DNA of 64,000 bases from JBAYDV01 sp041672845 (GTDB taxonomy: Bacteria; Bacteroidota; Bacteroidia; Bacteroidales; UBA932), in the NCBI GenBank assembly GCA_041672845.1, contig JBAYYV010000007.1, forward strand, positions 1 to 64,000, written 5' to 3'. Below the pieces are notes generated by a model, which saw only the letters and a list, made by a program, of their open reading frames with translations, searched no databases and was not told the origin of the DNA. Positions 8,140-17,794 of the stretch are shown here, one piece after another; the stretch's first letter is position 1; each line of letters opens with the position of its first letter. The translations under genes were made by a program, and so were the position numbers.

Positions 8140-8823
8140 TTATCGTAAATCAGTTACCTCCACATCTTTTGAAATAGTTTTAGTATCTAACTGAAAAAAA
8201 GAATCACTTAAGATATTTTCTTTAATAATAGAGTAGATATATGCCGTAAATTTAGATTTTACTGTTACATACATTACTGAAAGAATATTTCCTTTTGAAT
8301 CAAATCGAAGAGTTACATTACTAATAGAACCACTTTTATAAATTGGCTTATAAATGTATGTCTTTACTCCAGAAATACCTTTACTATTAGACTCATTAAC
8401 TAGAGAATCAGAATTTTCCATTAATACAAAGTCATCAGATGAAGTAAATATCATCAAAGGATTACTTTTGAAATCTTTCTGATCTATAATTTCTTCAGCA
8501 TCATAGATATATAATTCTTTAGTTCCTATTTGATATATAGAAAATATATCTAAATCATTATAAATCATAAGATTTGGTAATATTACTCTATACATATTAT
8601 TCTGAAAATTAATTTGTCCTGCGTCAGAATAAACAAGTGAACCATCCTTTTCATAATCAATATTAAACTTAATAAGAAGAGAATGATTAGTATCCGATAA
8701 TAAATCTTTAATAGCTTGGATTTCTGTAACTTTTTGATTGGCTGCTTTAGCATCAGAGGAAACTGCAAAAGAGGTTATCCATATTAATAAAAAAATTGAT
8801 GATAAGGTTAATATTTTTTTCAT
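8140..8823 (-). CDS. LolA-like outer-membrane lipoprotein carrier protein
   Basis: A 227-residue exported protein. Residues 1-27 form a signal peptide (KK, then a hydrophobic run, ending AKA). The rest is mainly beta strand, with IQAIKDLLSDTNHSLLIKFNIDY and later SLVYSDAGQINFQNNMYRVILPNL typical of the LolA/LolB fold that carries lipoproteins across the periplasm. It lies 29 bp downstream of ftsK on the same strand, the usual LolA-FtsK neighbourhood in Bacteroidota, so the two are likely co-transcribed. Confidence 0.85.
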   Translation of the reverse strand: MKKILTLSSIFLLIWITSFAVSSDAKAANQKVTEIQAIKDLLSDTNHSLLIKFNIDYEKDGSLVYSDAGQINFQNNMYRVILPNLMIYNDLDIFSIYQIGTKELYIYDAEEIIDQKDFKSNPLMIFTSSDDFVLMENSDSLVNESNSKGISGVKTYIYKPIYKSGSISNVTLRFDSKGNILSVMYVTVKSKFTAYIYSIIKENILSDSFFQLDTKTISKDVEVTDLR

Positions 8824-8852
8824 ATTAAATTATAATTAATCATTAGATTATT

Positions 8853-11459
8853 TTATCTGAGTGATTGCAATTTTTGTTCTAATAATTCAATACTTGCTAT
8901 ACGAACTTCTCTGGCTTTACTTCCTTCAGAAGGACCTACTACGCCTATTTCTTCTAATTGATCGATTATACGACCTGCTCTATTATATCCAAGAGAAAGC
9001 TTTCTTTGAAGCATAGAAGCCGAACCTTGTTGTTCAGATACTATTAATCTAGCAGCTTCTTCGAAAAGAACATCTCTATCTTGATTAAAACTTCCTGAAC
9101 TACTCAAAGAAGCTGAAGCCATCTCATATTCAGGTAATAAATAAGGACTACCGAAACTCTGTTGTTTACTAATATATTCAGCCAATGCTTCGACTTCTGG
9201 CGTATCAATAAAAGCACATTGTACACGAACAGGTTCTTCACTACCAGTAGAAAGTAACATATCACCTCTACCCACTAATGAATTAGCACCAGTCTGATCT
9301 AATATAGTCTTAGAGTCTATACCTGACATAACTCTAAATGCTATTCTAGCAGGGAAGTTAGCCTTGATAGTACCAGTAATAATATTAGTAGTAGGTCGTT
9401 GAGTAGCTATAACTAAATGAATACCGATAGCACGAGCTAACTGTGCTAATCTAGTAATAGGCTCTTCTACTTCTCTACCTTGAGTAATAATCAAATCTGA
9501 AAACTCATCGATTACTACTACAATATATGGCATAAATTCATGTCCTTTATTAGGATTTAATCTTCTTGACAAGAATTTCTCATTATACTCTTTAATATTT
9601 CTAACATGAGCTGCTTTCAATAAATCATAACGATAATCCATTAGTTTACATAATGACAGAAGTGTAGGAACGACTCTGTCAGTATCAGTAATAATAGCTT
9701 CATCAGAATCAGGTAGCATAGCTAAATAATGTTTCTTTATAGAATTATATAATGAAAATTCTACTTTCTTCGGATCCACTAATACAAATTTTAATTCAGC
9801 TGGATGTTTTTTATATAGCAATGAAGCTAATATCATATTCAAACCCACAGATTTACCTTGACCAGTAGCACCCGCTACCAATAAATGAGGCATCTTAGTA
9901 AGGTCGAACATTTTGACTTCATTAGAAATAGTTTTACCAATAGCTATTGGCAACGCCATTTTCGTATCATTAGCAAATTTAGGATCACCGATAACACTAC
10001 TAGCATTTACTATACATGGGTTCTCATTAGCCACTTCAATTCCTATAGTATTAGTACCTGGCAAATTAACTACCCTAACCCCTTTTGCTGCCAAAGAAAG
10101 TGCAATATCTTCTTCAAGTCTCTTGATTTGAGAAACCCTTACACCAGGAGCAGGTACTACTTCATATAAAGTAACTGTAGGACCAGTTCTAGCAGATATT
10201 TTAGAAATAGCTATTCTATAATTCTTAAGAGTAGTTACTATTTTTTTGTTATTATTTTCTAATTCATCTTTCGGAACTACTAGATTTCCAGTAGATTCTT
10301 TAAGTAATGAAATAGGTGGTTTATGATAATTAGATAAACTTAAACGAGGATCATATCTCTGTTTCCACTGTCTATCATTCAATACTTTAGAATAATCTCC
10401 ATCCACTATTTCTAATTCAGGTATTTCATCTTCAGTATTTTTATTATCCGTATTGTCAGCATTATTAGCATTAAAGTCAGCCTCGGAATTATCTAAACAT
10501 TCTTCATCTGAATTTTCATCTTCATCATCCTTAGTATCAAACTCATTATCAGCATGATTTTCAGGTTTATTCTCCTCTATCACAAATTCTACATCGTTAT
10601 CTATATCATTATTTTTCCCATCTTCATCTTCATCTTCATTTTCATCATCGTCATTACCATCATCGTCATCATCTTCATCATCTTCATTTCCGACTTCACT
10701 GTCATCTTCACCCTCTTTTTCGTATCCTTCTAAATCTTCATTTTCGGAATTTTCATCATCTTTTAATTGATCTTTTGGTTTAGCTGTAAATAAAGCACTA
10801 AATCTATCTGATAACCAAATTCCTACCTTTCTACTCAAAATTATTGACCATAAAACCACAAGAAATATCACTAAACAAGCAGTTCCGACATATCCTAACA
10901 TAGATATAAACCAATTATTAAGAGCATATCCATATGACCCTCCAGCACCTTGTCCGAAAAGGGGATCTATATTTGTTAAAGAAAATACAAAAGCAAAAAA
11001 CATAGAAAAAATTATACATCCGAAAATAGACACAAAGAATATCTTTACGATGTTAATCTTCTTATAATGGAAACAATAAATAGAAAGACCTATCAAGAAA
11101 AATAGTACTACGAAAGCTCCAAGACCAAACAACTTAGAAACTAAAAAATTAGACCATAAAAAACCTAAATTTCCTCCCCAGTTACTTACATCTATTACTT
11201 TATTTATGGCTGAAGAATTAGATAATAAACTCTGATCCTCAGCCCATGTAAACATATATGAAACCAAAGTGATTAAAGTAAAAATCGCAAAAAAAGTAAA
11301 GAATAAACCAAAAGCTACGCGAATACCAGGTTTATTAGTAACTGATTTTTTAGCAATATTTTTTACTACATTTTTAGCAGAAGATTTACGACTACTCATA
11401 TTACTTCTTTTACTAGAACTATCATTAAAATTTTTCTTATTATCCTTTTTTTTATTCAT
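8853..11459 (-). CDS. ftsK: DNA translocase FtsK
   Basis: FtsK pumps chromosome ends through the closing septum and triggers dimer resolution. The 868 residues hold four membrane segments at about 48-70, 105-128, 137-161 and 183-208, then a linker and the motor. The motor shows Walker A GATGQGKS near 529-536 and Walker B YIVVVIDEFSDLI near 620. The C-terminal gamma winged helix (ASMLQRKLSLGYNRAGRIID, about 810-829) reads polar DNA motifs. The linker at roughly 230-350 is exceptionally acidic, with long runs of Asp and Glu. The gene starts 1 bp after the DUF4290 stop and is followed by lolA. Confidence 0.96.
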   Translation of the reverse strand: MNKKKDNKKNFNDSSSKRSNMSSRKSSAKNVVKNIAKKSVTNKPGIRVAFGLFFTFFAIFTLITLVSYMFTWAEDQSLLSNSSAINKVIDVSNWGGNLGFLWSNFLVSKLFGLGAFVVLFFLIGLSIYCFHYKKINIVKIFFVSIFGCIIFSMFFAFVFSLTNIDPLFGQGAGGSYGYALNNWFISMLGYVGTACLVIFLVVLWSIILSRKVGIWLSDRFSALFTAKPKDQLKDDENSENEDLEGYEKEGEDDSEVGNEDDEDDDDDGNDDDENEDEDEDGKNNDIDNDVEFVIEENKPENHADNEFDTKDDEDENSDEECLDNSEADFNANNADNTDNKNTEDEIPELEIVDGDYSKVLNDRQWKQRYDPRLSLSNYHKPPISLLKESTGNLVVPKDELENNNKKIVTTLKNYRIAISKISARTGPTVTLYEVVPAPGVRVSQIKRLEEDIALSLAAKGVRVVNLPGTNTIGIEVANENPCIVNASSVIGDPKFANDTKMALPIAIGKTISNEVKMFDLTKMPHLLVAGATGQGKSVGLNMILASLLYKKHPAELKFVLVDPKKVEFSLYNSIKKHYLAMLPDSDEAIITDTDRVVPTLLSLCKLMDYRYDLLKAAHVRNIKEYNEKFLSRRLNPNKGHEFMPYIVVVIDEFSDLIITQGREVEEPITRLAQLARAIGIHLVIATQRPTTNIITGTIKANFPARIAFRVMSGIDSKTILDQTGANSLVGRGDMLLSTGSEEPVRVQCAFIDTPEVEALAEYISKQQSFGSPYLLPEYEMASASLSSSGSFNQDRDVLFEEAARLIVSEQQGSASMLQRKLSLGYNRAGRIIDQLEEIGVVGPSEGSKAREVRIASIELLEQKLQSLR

Positions 11460-12107
11460 TTATTTTTTCCACCTCTTATTCTTGTTTTTATTATTTTTCT
11501 GCTTAGGTCGTTGAGCCATATATGTATTATTATTGGCCATAATCCCTGGTCTATTAAATGATTCTTTTTCGTTAATAGCTGATAAATGAATATAATCTGG
11601 AACGATTAGAGTATCATTAGATAGTTTACGAATATCCTTAAAGATAGTTTCTTCACTAACAGAGTTTTTATTCCAAATTAAATATTGCTGACGCATATAG
11701 GAAGCTAGAGCTTTAATCATTTCATCTTTCATCTCTCCATCTTCTTTCTTAGCTACCACTTCTATCATATTTTGAATATTCCTACCGTAATGTGGAGCCT
11801 TAACAGGAGTCCATTGCATAGGTACTTGATTAGGCTTTTCACTGACACTTTCTCTAGTAGGTACTGGAAATGGAGAATCGACATCTAAATCGAAATCGGC
11901 TATTTCATAAGCATAGTCCCATAATTTTTGTTGATAATCATTCAAATCTTTTTGTGCTGGATGTAAAAAACCCATTATTTGAATAACTACTCGTATTTGC
12001 TCATTTCTAGTATCCCTATCTGGAATCGTTTTCACATATTCTATCATCTTCTGAATATGTCTTCCATATTCTGGTATCTGTAATTTTTCTCTAAGGGTAT
12101 TGTACAT
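11460..12107 (-). CDS. DUF4290 domain protein
   Basis: The 215-residue cytoplasmic protein matches the Bacteroidota-specific DUF4290 family: YGRHIQKMIEYVKTIPDR and GFLHPAQKDL in the first 60 residues, and a second YGRNIQNMIEVV copy near 107. The last 15 residues are almost all Lys, Asn and Arg, suggesting nucleic-acid contact. Function unknown. It is the first gene of the DUF4290-ftsK-lolA run, with its own -7 box at 12132-12125. Confidence 0.9.
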   Translation of the reverse strand: MYNTLREKLQIPEYGRHIQKMIEYVKTIPDRDTRNEQIRVVIQIMGFLHPAQKDLNDYQQKLWDYAYEIADFDLDVDSPFPVPTRESVSEKPNQVPMQWTPVKAPHYGRNIQNMIEVVAKKEDGEMKDEMIKALASYMRQQYLIWNKNSVSEETIFKDIRKLSNDTLIVPDYIHLSAINEKESFNRPGIMANNNTYMAQRPKQKNNKNKNKRWKK

Positions 12108-12124
12108 AATATTATAAATTTAAA

Positions 12125-12164
12125 CAAAGATAGTTTTTTTTTAAATAAGGTAAGTTTATCTTTG
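12125..12164. promoter_or_regulatory. Divergent promoter pair, DUF4290 gene and rfbD
   Basis: TATCTTTG occurs on both strands: on the minus strand at 12132-12125, 18 bp before the DUF4290 ATG, and on the plus strand at 12157-12164, 19 bp before the rfbD ATG. Both match TAnnTTTG, and the T-rich segment between them would be shared by both promoters. Confidence 0.65.
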
Positions 12165-12182
12165 TAATGAAATTACAGATTT

Positions 12183-13049
12183 ATGAAAAAAATACTAATA
12201 ACTGGAGCTAATGGTCAGCTTGGTTCCGAATTAAGAACTCTGACAGAGAATAATAATAACAATAAATATTTTTATACTGATGTGAAAGATTTAGATATCT
12301 GTGATATAGAAGCAGTTGATAAATTTATTACTGACCATAAAATAGAAGTTATTATTAACTGTGCAGCATATACTGCTGTAGATAAAGCAGAAGAAGATGA
12401 AGAAACTGCTTATCAAATAAATGCTATAGGTCCTAAGAACCTAGCAGAAACTGCTGCCAAGCATGATGCTCAAATAATCAGTATATCCACTGATTATGTA
12501 TTTAGTGGTGGTAAAGACTCTGCATATTATGAATCAGATATGTGTAAACCTGTCACTGCGTATGGTAGAACTAAAAGATCTGGTGAAAAATTTATACAAA
12601 AATCTGGATGTAAAGGAATTATCATTAGAACAGCTTGGTTATATTCTATATACGGAAACAATTTCGTTAAGACTATGCTAAAACTTGGCATAGAGAAAGA
12701 TACCTTATCTGTAGTTTATGATCAGATAGGTAGTCCTACCTGGGCTAAAGATTTAGCAGAAGCTATTTTAAAAATTATTCCTCAGCTATTTGAGAATGAT
12801 AGATATGGTGAAGTATTCCATTATACGAATGAAGGTGAATGTAGTTGGGCTGAATTTGCAGATAAAATAATGACTAATGGTCATATAAAATGTGAAATAG
12901 TTCCCATATCTACTGATGACTATCCTACACTTGCATATAGACCAAAAAATTCAGTACTAGATAAATCACTTATACAATCTGCATTTAACATTAAAATACC
13001 TAAATGGGAAAGAAGTTTAAGCAGAATGATGAGACTTTTAAATAAATAA
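12183..13049 (+). CDS. rfbD: dTDP-4-dehydrorhamnose reductase
   Basis: RfbD/RmlD carries out the last step to dTDP-L-rhamnose, used in surface polysaccharide. The 288-residue protein has the Rossmann motif ITGANGQLGSEL at residues 5-16, the STDYVF strand near 104 and the short-chain dehydrogenase catalytic pair in YGRTK near 128-132. The other rml genes are not in the window, so the sugar assignment rests on the family. It ends 1 bp before hisS and probably shares its transcript. Confidence 0.93.
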   Translation: MKKILITGANGQLGSELRTLTENNNNNKYFYTDVKDLDICDIEAVDKFITDHKIEVIINCAAYTAVDKAEEDEETAYQINAIGPKNLAETAAKHDAQIISISTDYVFSGGKDSAYYESDMCKPVTAYGRTKRSGEKFIQKSGCKGIIIRTAWLYSIYGNNFVKTMLKLGIEKDTLSVVYDQIGSPTWAKDLAEAILKIIPQLFENDRYGEVFHYTNEGECSWAEFADKIMTNGHIKCEIVPISTDDYPTLAYRPKNSVLDKSLIQSAFNIKIPKWERSLSRMMRLLNK

Positions 13050-13050
13050 C

Positions 13051-14421
13051 ATGAAACAAGCAAAACCTACTATACCTAAAGGGACTAGAGATTTCGGACC
13101 TGTAGAAATGGTCCGCAGAAATTATATTTTCGATATAATTCGTACTATTTTCAAAAAATATGGATATGATCCTATTGAAACTCCTTCTATGGAAAATCTT
13201 TCTACATTATTAGGAAAATATGGAGATGAAGGTGATAAACTTTTATTTAAAGTTCTTAATTCTGGTAATGCTTTTTCTAAAGTGGATTTTAATGATGAAA
13301 CTATAGAAAATCCTAATGCCCTTTCGTTTAAGATTTGTGAAAAAGGGTTAAGATATGATTTAACTGTTCCTTTTGCTCGTTTCGTAGTCCAGCATCAGTC
13401 TGAATTAACATTTCCGTTCAAACGTTATCAGATTCAGCCAGTATGGAGAGCTGATAGACCTCAGAAAGGAAGATACAGAGAGTTTTATCAATGTGACTGT
13501 GATGTTATCGGCAGTCACTCTCTTGTTAACGAATTAGAGATGGTACAAATAGCTGATGAAGTCTTCACTAAATTAGATACTCGCGTTTGTATTAAGATTA
13601 ACAATCGTAAATTATTAGCTGGATTAGCTGAAGTATCCGGATTTCCTGATAAACTTGTAGATATTACTGTAGCCATAGATAAAATAGATAAAATAGGTCT
13701 AGAAGATGTAAAAACAGAATTAATAGAAAGAGGCATTTCTAAAGAAGGTATTGATATCATAGAGCCTGTTTTATTAATTAAGGGTAATACTGATGAGAAA
13801 TTAACTATTATGCGAAAAGTTTTAGCTAATTCTGAAATAGGTTCTAAAGGTCTAGATGAATTAGAAGAATTATTCTCTCTTATCACTATTTGTGGTGTTA
13901 AACAAAAAGTGGAAATAGATCTTTCATTAGCTAGAGGTTTAAATTACTATACAGGAGCTATTTTCGAAGTAAAAGCATTAGATTTCGAGATAGGAAGTAT
14001 TTGTGGCGGTGGCCGTTATGATGATCTTACTAGTATATTTGGGTTACCTGATATGTCTGGGGTAGGTATTTCCTTCGGCGCTGATAGAATATATGATGTT
14101 ATGTTGGGTAACAATAAATTCCCTACAAAAACTATAAGTGGTACTAAAATTTTATTCTCTAATATGGGTGATAAAGAAATGAAATATACACTACCCTTAC
14201 TAAAAGTACTAAGACAAAACGGTATCGCTGCTGAAATTTATCCTTCTAAAGTTAAATTTAAAAAGCAATTTGAATATGCTAATAAGAAAAACATTCCTTA
14301 TTTCGCTATCATAGGTGATACTGAAATACAATCTTCTACTATAACTATAAAAGAATTAGCTAGTAGTGAACAATCTGAAATAAAATTAGAAGAATTAATT
14401 ACTCTTTTAAAAGACAATTAA
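13051..14421 (+). CDS. hisS: Histidyl-tRNA synthetase
   Basis: HisRS attaches histidine to tRNA-His. The 456-residue class II enzyme shows motif 2 (RYDLTVPFARFV near 105 and the following RPQKGRYREFYQCDCD), the histidine-binding LARGLNYYTG block near 293-302, and motif 3 GGGRYDDL near 318. The C-terminal anticodon-binding domain starts near 363. It begins 1 bp after rfbD, and an initiator tRNA gene follows. Confidence 0.97.
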   Translation: MKQAKPTIPKGTRDFGPVEMVRRNYIFDIIRTIFKKYGYDPIETPSMENLSTLLGKYGDEGDKLLFKVLNSGNAFSKVDFNDETIENPNALSFKICEKGLRYDLTVPFARFVVQHQSELTFPFKRYQIQPVWRADRPQKGRYREFYQCDCDVIGSHSLVNELEMVQIADEVFTKLDTRVCIKINNRKLLAGLAEVSGFPDKLVDITVAIDKIDKIGLEDVKTELIERGISKEGIDIIEPVLLIKGNTDEKLTIMRKVLANSEIGSKGLDELEELFSLITICGVKQKVEIDLSLARGLNYYTGAIFEVKALDFEIGSICGGGRYDDLTSIFGLPDMSGVGISFGADRIYDVMLGNNKFPTKTISGTKILFSNMGDKEMKYTLPLLKVLRQNGIAAEIYPSKVKFKKQFEYANKKNIPYFAIIGDTEIQSSTITIKELASSEQSEIKLEELITLLKDN

Positions 14422-14557
14422 TTAGATTTATAGAGATATTTATAGAGATAATTAATTAAACTTATATTATATTATTAAATACGTTGTTCATGTTTTATAA
14501 AATAAATTTTAAATATTTTTATTTCGAATATGAAATCATATAATAATTAAGAGATAA
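14422..14557. other. Gap between hisS and the tRNA promoter
   Basis: A very AT-rich stretch. No coding potential, strong hairpin or repeat is visible before the tRNA promoter. Confidence 0.5.
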
Positions 14558-14589
14558 TTTGGAATTGTAAAAAATAAACATCATATTTG
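14558..14589 (+). promoter_or_regulatory. Promoter of the initiator tRNA gene
   Basis: TTTG at 14558-14561, then 20 nt, then CATATTTG at 14582-14589. This fits the Bacteroidota -33/-7 layout with one mismatch in the -7 box, ending 10 bp before the mature tRNA. Confidence 0.6.
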
Positions 14590-14599
14590 CACTCACTAT

Positions 14600-14672
<73 letters not shown>

Positions 14673-14680
14673 CTATTAAT

Positions 14681-14717
14681 AAAAAACGCAAGTATCTTAA
14701 AGATTCTTGCGTTTTTT
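14681..14717 (+). terminator. Rho-independent terminator of the tRNA
   Basis: AAAAAACGCAAG (14681-14692) pairs perfectly with CTTGCGTTTTTT (14706-14717), leaving a 13-nt loop. The A and T runs on each side let it work in both directions, though the nfn genes on the minus strand end just right of it. Confidence 0.85.
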
Positions 14718-14766
14718 CTATATATAATCGTGTAAATTAATCTAATTAATATTTAGAATAAATTTT

Positions 14767-16146
14767 TTATTTATCAGATAGATATTTATCAATAGAGGCA
14801 GCAGCTTTACGACCTGCTCCCATAGCTAAGATAACTGTAGCAGCACCGCTTACTACATCACCACCTGCAAATACTCCTTCTATAGAAGTTTGACCTGATT
14901 CATCTATAATAATACCTTTCTTAGGACCGATTTTAATACCATGTATTTTTTGTGAAATAAGCGGATTTGGAGAAGTTCCTAAAGCCATAATCACCACATC
15001 AGTAGGGATTTCCATAAATTCACCTTCGATAGGAATAGGTCTTCTTCTACCACTTGCATCAGGTTCTCCTAATTCCATTTTAGAACATTTGATACCAGTT
15101 ACCCAACCGTCTTCATTTCCTATAATTTCTACAGGACTAGATAGCATTTGGAATTTGACACCTTCTTGCTGTGCATGATGTACTTCTTCTATTCTAGCTG
15201 GAAGTTCTTTTTCAGTTCTTCGATATACAATCGTAGTATCAGCTCCTAAACGTAAAGCTGTACGTGCTGAATCCATAGCAACATTCCCTCCACCTACTAC
15301 GACAGTACGAGTTCCTACATAAATAGGAGTATCCGAATTTTTCTTGTAAGCTGTCATTAAGTTATTACGAGTTAAAAATTCATTAGCTGAGAAAACACCA
15401 TTAAGATTTTCACCAGGGATATTCATAAAATGAGGAAGACCTGCTCCAGTACCTACAAATATGGCTTGATAACCAGCTTTCCTTAAATCATCATAAGAAA
15501 TAGTTCTTCCTACTATGACATTAGTTTCTATTTTAACTCCTAATGATTTAATATTATTTATTTCGCGTTGAACGATTTTTTCTTTAGGTAATCTAAATTC
15601 TGGAATACCATATGCTAACACTCCACCAGCTTTATGTAAAGCTTCGAAAATAGTTACATCATATCCTGCTTTAGCTAAGTCAGATGCACAAGCAAGACCT
15701 GAAGGACCACTACCTAAAATAGCTACTTTTTTAAAATTAGCAGGAGCTTTTTCTACCATATGAATTTTATTGTCGGCAGACCAATCTGCCACAAATCTCT
15801 CTAATTTACCGATAGCGACAGATTCTCCTTTCTTAATTAAAATACAAGAACCTTCACACTGAGATTCTTGAGGGCAAACTCTACCACATATAGCAGGTAA
15901 TGAACTATCTCTAGCTATAACTTTAGCCGCATCTGCTATATCTCCATCTTTTACATGTTTAATAAATTCAGGAATATTAATAGAAACTGGACATGCTTTC
16001 ATACATGTAGGATTCTTACAATTAAGACAACGAGTAGCCTCTAACATGGCTTCTTCCTTATTATAACCGTAACATACTTCTTCGAAATTAGTAGCTCTTA
16101 TTTTAGGATCTTGTTCTCTTACTGGTACTCTATTGATTTGTTTCAT
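14767..16146 (-). CDS. NfnB-like/glutamate-synthase-small-subunit-type oxidoreductase
   Basis: Large subunit of an NADH-dependent ferredoxin:NADP oxidoreductase (Nfn) type flavoprotein, 459 residues. The N-terminal part has two 4Fe-4S cysteine sets: CLNCKNPTCMKACP near 40-53 and CGRVCPQESQCEGSC near 91-105. Then come an FAD-binding ILGSGPSGLACASDLAKAG near 143-161 and an NADPH-binding VVGGGNVAMDSA near 282-293. The family is often annotated GltA/GltD. The preceding gene encodes the matching 2Fe-2S small subunit with a gap of 8 bp, which favours Nfn (electron bifurcation between NADH, NADPH and ferredoxin, an anaerobe trait) over glutamate synthase, since no large GltB subunit is near. Confidence 0.88.
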   Translation of the reverse strand: MKQINRVPVREQDPKIRATNFEEVCYGYNKEEAMLEATRCLNCKNPTCMKACPVSINIPEFIKHVKDGDIADAAKVIARDSSLPAICGRVCPQESQCEGSCILIKKGESVAIGKLERFVADWSADNKIHMVEKAPANFKKVAILGSGPSGLACASDLAKAGYDVTIFEALHKAGGVLAYGIPEFRLPKEKIVQREINNIKSLGVKIETNVIVGRTISYDDLRKAGYQAIFVGTGAGLPHFMNIPGENLNGVFSANEFLTRNNLMTAYKKNSDTPIYVGTRTVVVGGGNVAMDSARTALRLGADTTIVYRRTEKELPARIEEVHHAQQEGVKFQMLSSPVEIIGNEDGWVTGIKCSKMELGEPDASGRRRPIPIEGEFMEIPTDVVIMALGTSPNPLISQKIHGIKIGPKKGIIIDESGQTSIEGVFAGGDVVSGAATVILAMGAGRKAAASIDKYLSDK

Positions 16147-16154
16147 ATCTATAA

Positions 16155-16997
16155 TTATCTATTAATTTCTTTAAGAGCATCTGCTTCTTGCTTATTATAC
16201 ATTTTTTGTCTTCTCATCGCTTCGTCGAAATCTACTTTTCTACCATCAAATTCAGGACCATCTACACATGCAAATTTAGTTTTACCATCTACTGTTACTC
16301 TACATGCCCCACACATTCCTGTACCATCTACCATAATAGTATTTAAACTAACCACTAATGGTAAATCAAATCTCTCACATGAATATGCTACAAATTTCAT
16401 CATAATCATAGGTCCCACAGATATGACTTGATCATAATGTCTTTTATCTTCCATTAATAATTCAAGTCTCTTAGTTACGACACCCTTAAATCCTTTAGAA
16501 CCATCATCAGTACATATAAACATGTTATCGCACTGACTAGTAAGTTCATCCTCATAAACAAGTAACTTTTCAGATTTAGAACCAAGTATAATATCTATTT
16601 TAGCTCCTCTTTCTTTTAAATATTTAACTTGAGGATATATAGGGGCTGCACCTAAGCCTCCGGCAATGAATAAATAAGATTTTTTAGAAATCTCTTCATC
16701 AGAAAGTGTTACAAAATTTGATGGTTCTCCTAAAGGTCCTACTACATCATGAATAAATTCTCCTCTTTTCAACTCACTTAGTCTTAAAGTAGAAGCTCCC
16801 ATCATTTGTGTAACTATAGTAACAGTTCCTTTTTCTAAGTTACTATCACTAATAGTTAGAGGAATTCTTTCTGCATCTTCATTAGCAATAACTATTAAAA
16901 ACTGTCCTGGCTGAGCAGTTTTAGCTATTCTTTCAGCTTTAACTTCCATCAAAAAAACGGCAGAAGATAAATACTCTTTTTTTATGATTTCGAACAT
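16155..16997 (-). CDS. NfnA-like FAD/NAD-binding 2Fe-2S subunit
   Basis: The 280-residue protein belongs to the sulfide dehydrogenase/dihydroorotate dehydrogenase electron-transfer subunit family. The FAD domain fills residues 1-100, the NAD-binding domain starts at LFIAGGLGAAPIYP near 108, and the 2Fe-2S site is DGTGMCGACRVTVDGK followed by FACVDGPEF, near 229-255. Together with the next gene it would form the NfnAB heterodimer. A -7 box lies at 17146-17139, leaving a 140-nt leader. Confidence 0.88.
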   Translation of the reverse strand: MFEIIKKEYLSSAVFLMEVKAERIAKTAQPGQFLIVIANEDAERIPLTISDSNLEKGTVTIVTQMMGASTLRLSELKRGEFIHDVVGPLGEPSNFVTLSDEEISKKSYLFIAGGLGAAPIYPQVKYLKERGAKIDIILGSKSEKLLVYEDELTSQCDNMFICTDDGSKGFKGVVTKRLELLMEDKRHYDQVISVGPMIMMKFVAYSCERFDLPLVVSLNTIMVDGTGMCGACRVTVDGKTKFACVDGPEFDGRKVDFDEAMRRQKMYNKQEADALKEINR

Positions 16998-17138
16998 ACT
17001 ATTTTATTTATATTATTTCTCTTAAAATTCTTATTTAACGATATTCCTTTAACGATATTCCATCTTCTCAGATTAACTAAACTATATTCCTTTAATAACT
17101 ATGCTATATTCATTTATTAGAAATAAAATATAACTTAA

Positions 17139-17146
17139 CAAAAATA
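17139..17146 (-). promoter_or_regulatory. Probable nfn promoter, -7 box
   Basis: TATTTTTG on the minus strand fits TAnnTTTG. The leader down to 16997 contains a short tandem repeat (TTTAACGATATTCC twice, about 17033-17061) whose role is unknown. Confidence 0.45.
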
Positions 17147-17176
17147 CAAAATAATAATATGAAAAAAAGACTTTCT

Positions 17177-17638
17177 TTATTTTATTAATCTATAATGAAA
17201 TAATTTCGATAGGAAACTTTCTTTTTTCTCTGGGAAAATAGGATTTAAAACCTTTCTAGAATCTATTTTAATAATAGGCGTACTTAGCTTAGTAAAAGTC
17301 ATTTCTGTAATAGAATGCAAATAAAAGATCAACATAGCATCTTGCCCACTCAGTTTAATAATATCTTTATTATATCCTACTGAAGTAGCTAATAATGTAG
17401 CATTGACTTGATCAAAATAAGTAAAATGGAAACGACCTTGGATATCTGTTTTCATATGTGTTCCAGATTCTAGCCAATAAACATTAGCAAATGGTAAAGG
17501 AAGAAGTGTATCCCCTACATGCCTTAATACTACACCTTCTACTCTATGAGAATTCTGAGCAGTACTAGAAATAGATACTACTATTAAACTTAACACTATA
17601 ATAATAATAGTTAATATATTATTAGATAATGGGGACAT
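17177..17638 (-). CDS. Secreted carboxypeptidase-regulatory-like (CarboxypepD_reg) domain protein
   Basis: From the ATG at 17638 the protein has 153 residues. A signal-anchor-like hydrophobic segment (LTIIIIVLSLIVVSISSTAQ) occupies residues 9-28. One beta-sandwich domain of the carboxypeptidase regulatory type follows: VEGVVLRHVGDTLLPLPFAN, then TDIQGRFHF and LLATSVGYNKDIIKL. Such domains usually sit at the front of TonB-dependent receptors or in periplasmic proteins; here it stands alone. I chose 17638 rather than the upstream start at 17683 because a TATATTTG -7 box lies at 17674-17667, between the two. Confidence 0.8.
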   Translation of the reverse strand: MSPLSNNILTIIIIVLSLIVVSISSTAQNSHRVEGVVLRHVGDTLLPLPFANVYWLESGTHMKTDIQGRFHFTYFDQVNATLLATSVGYNKDIIKLSGQDAMLIFYLHSITEMTFTKLSTPIIKIDSRKVLNPIFPEKKESFLSKLFHYRLIK

Positions 17639-17666
17639 TATATGCTTAGTTATCGATTTCACTTTG

Positions 17667-17674
17667 CAAATATA
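17667..17674 (-). promoter_or_regulatory. -7 box of the CarboxypepD_reg gene
   Basis: TATATTTG on the minus strand, 29 bp before the ATG at 17638. It overlaps codons that an upstream start would require, and so decides the start. Confidence 0.5.
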
Positions 17675-17794
17675 AATATTCAATCTTCAAAAAGAGATAA
17701 TAATAGATATTATCTGAATTTTTATTAAATTAGCAAAATAAACTAGGAAAAATTTACCAATTAATAAAAATATTATAACTAGAAAAAACAATAT

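Noticed and set aside
14767..16146. Calling this gene the small subunit of glutamate synthase (gltD)
   Set aside because: No gltB is adjacent, while the 2Fe-2S NfnA-like partner is, so the Nfn reading fits better.
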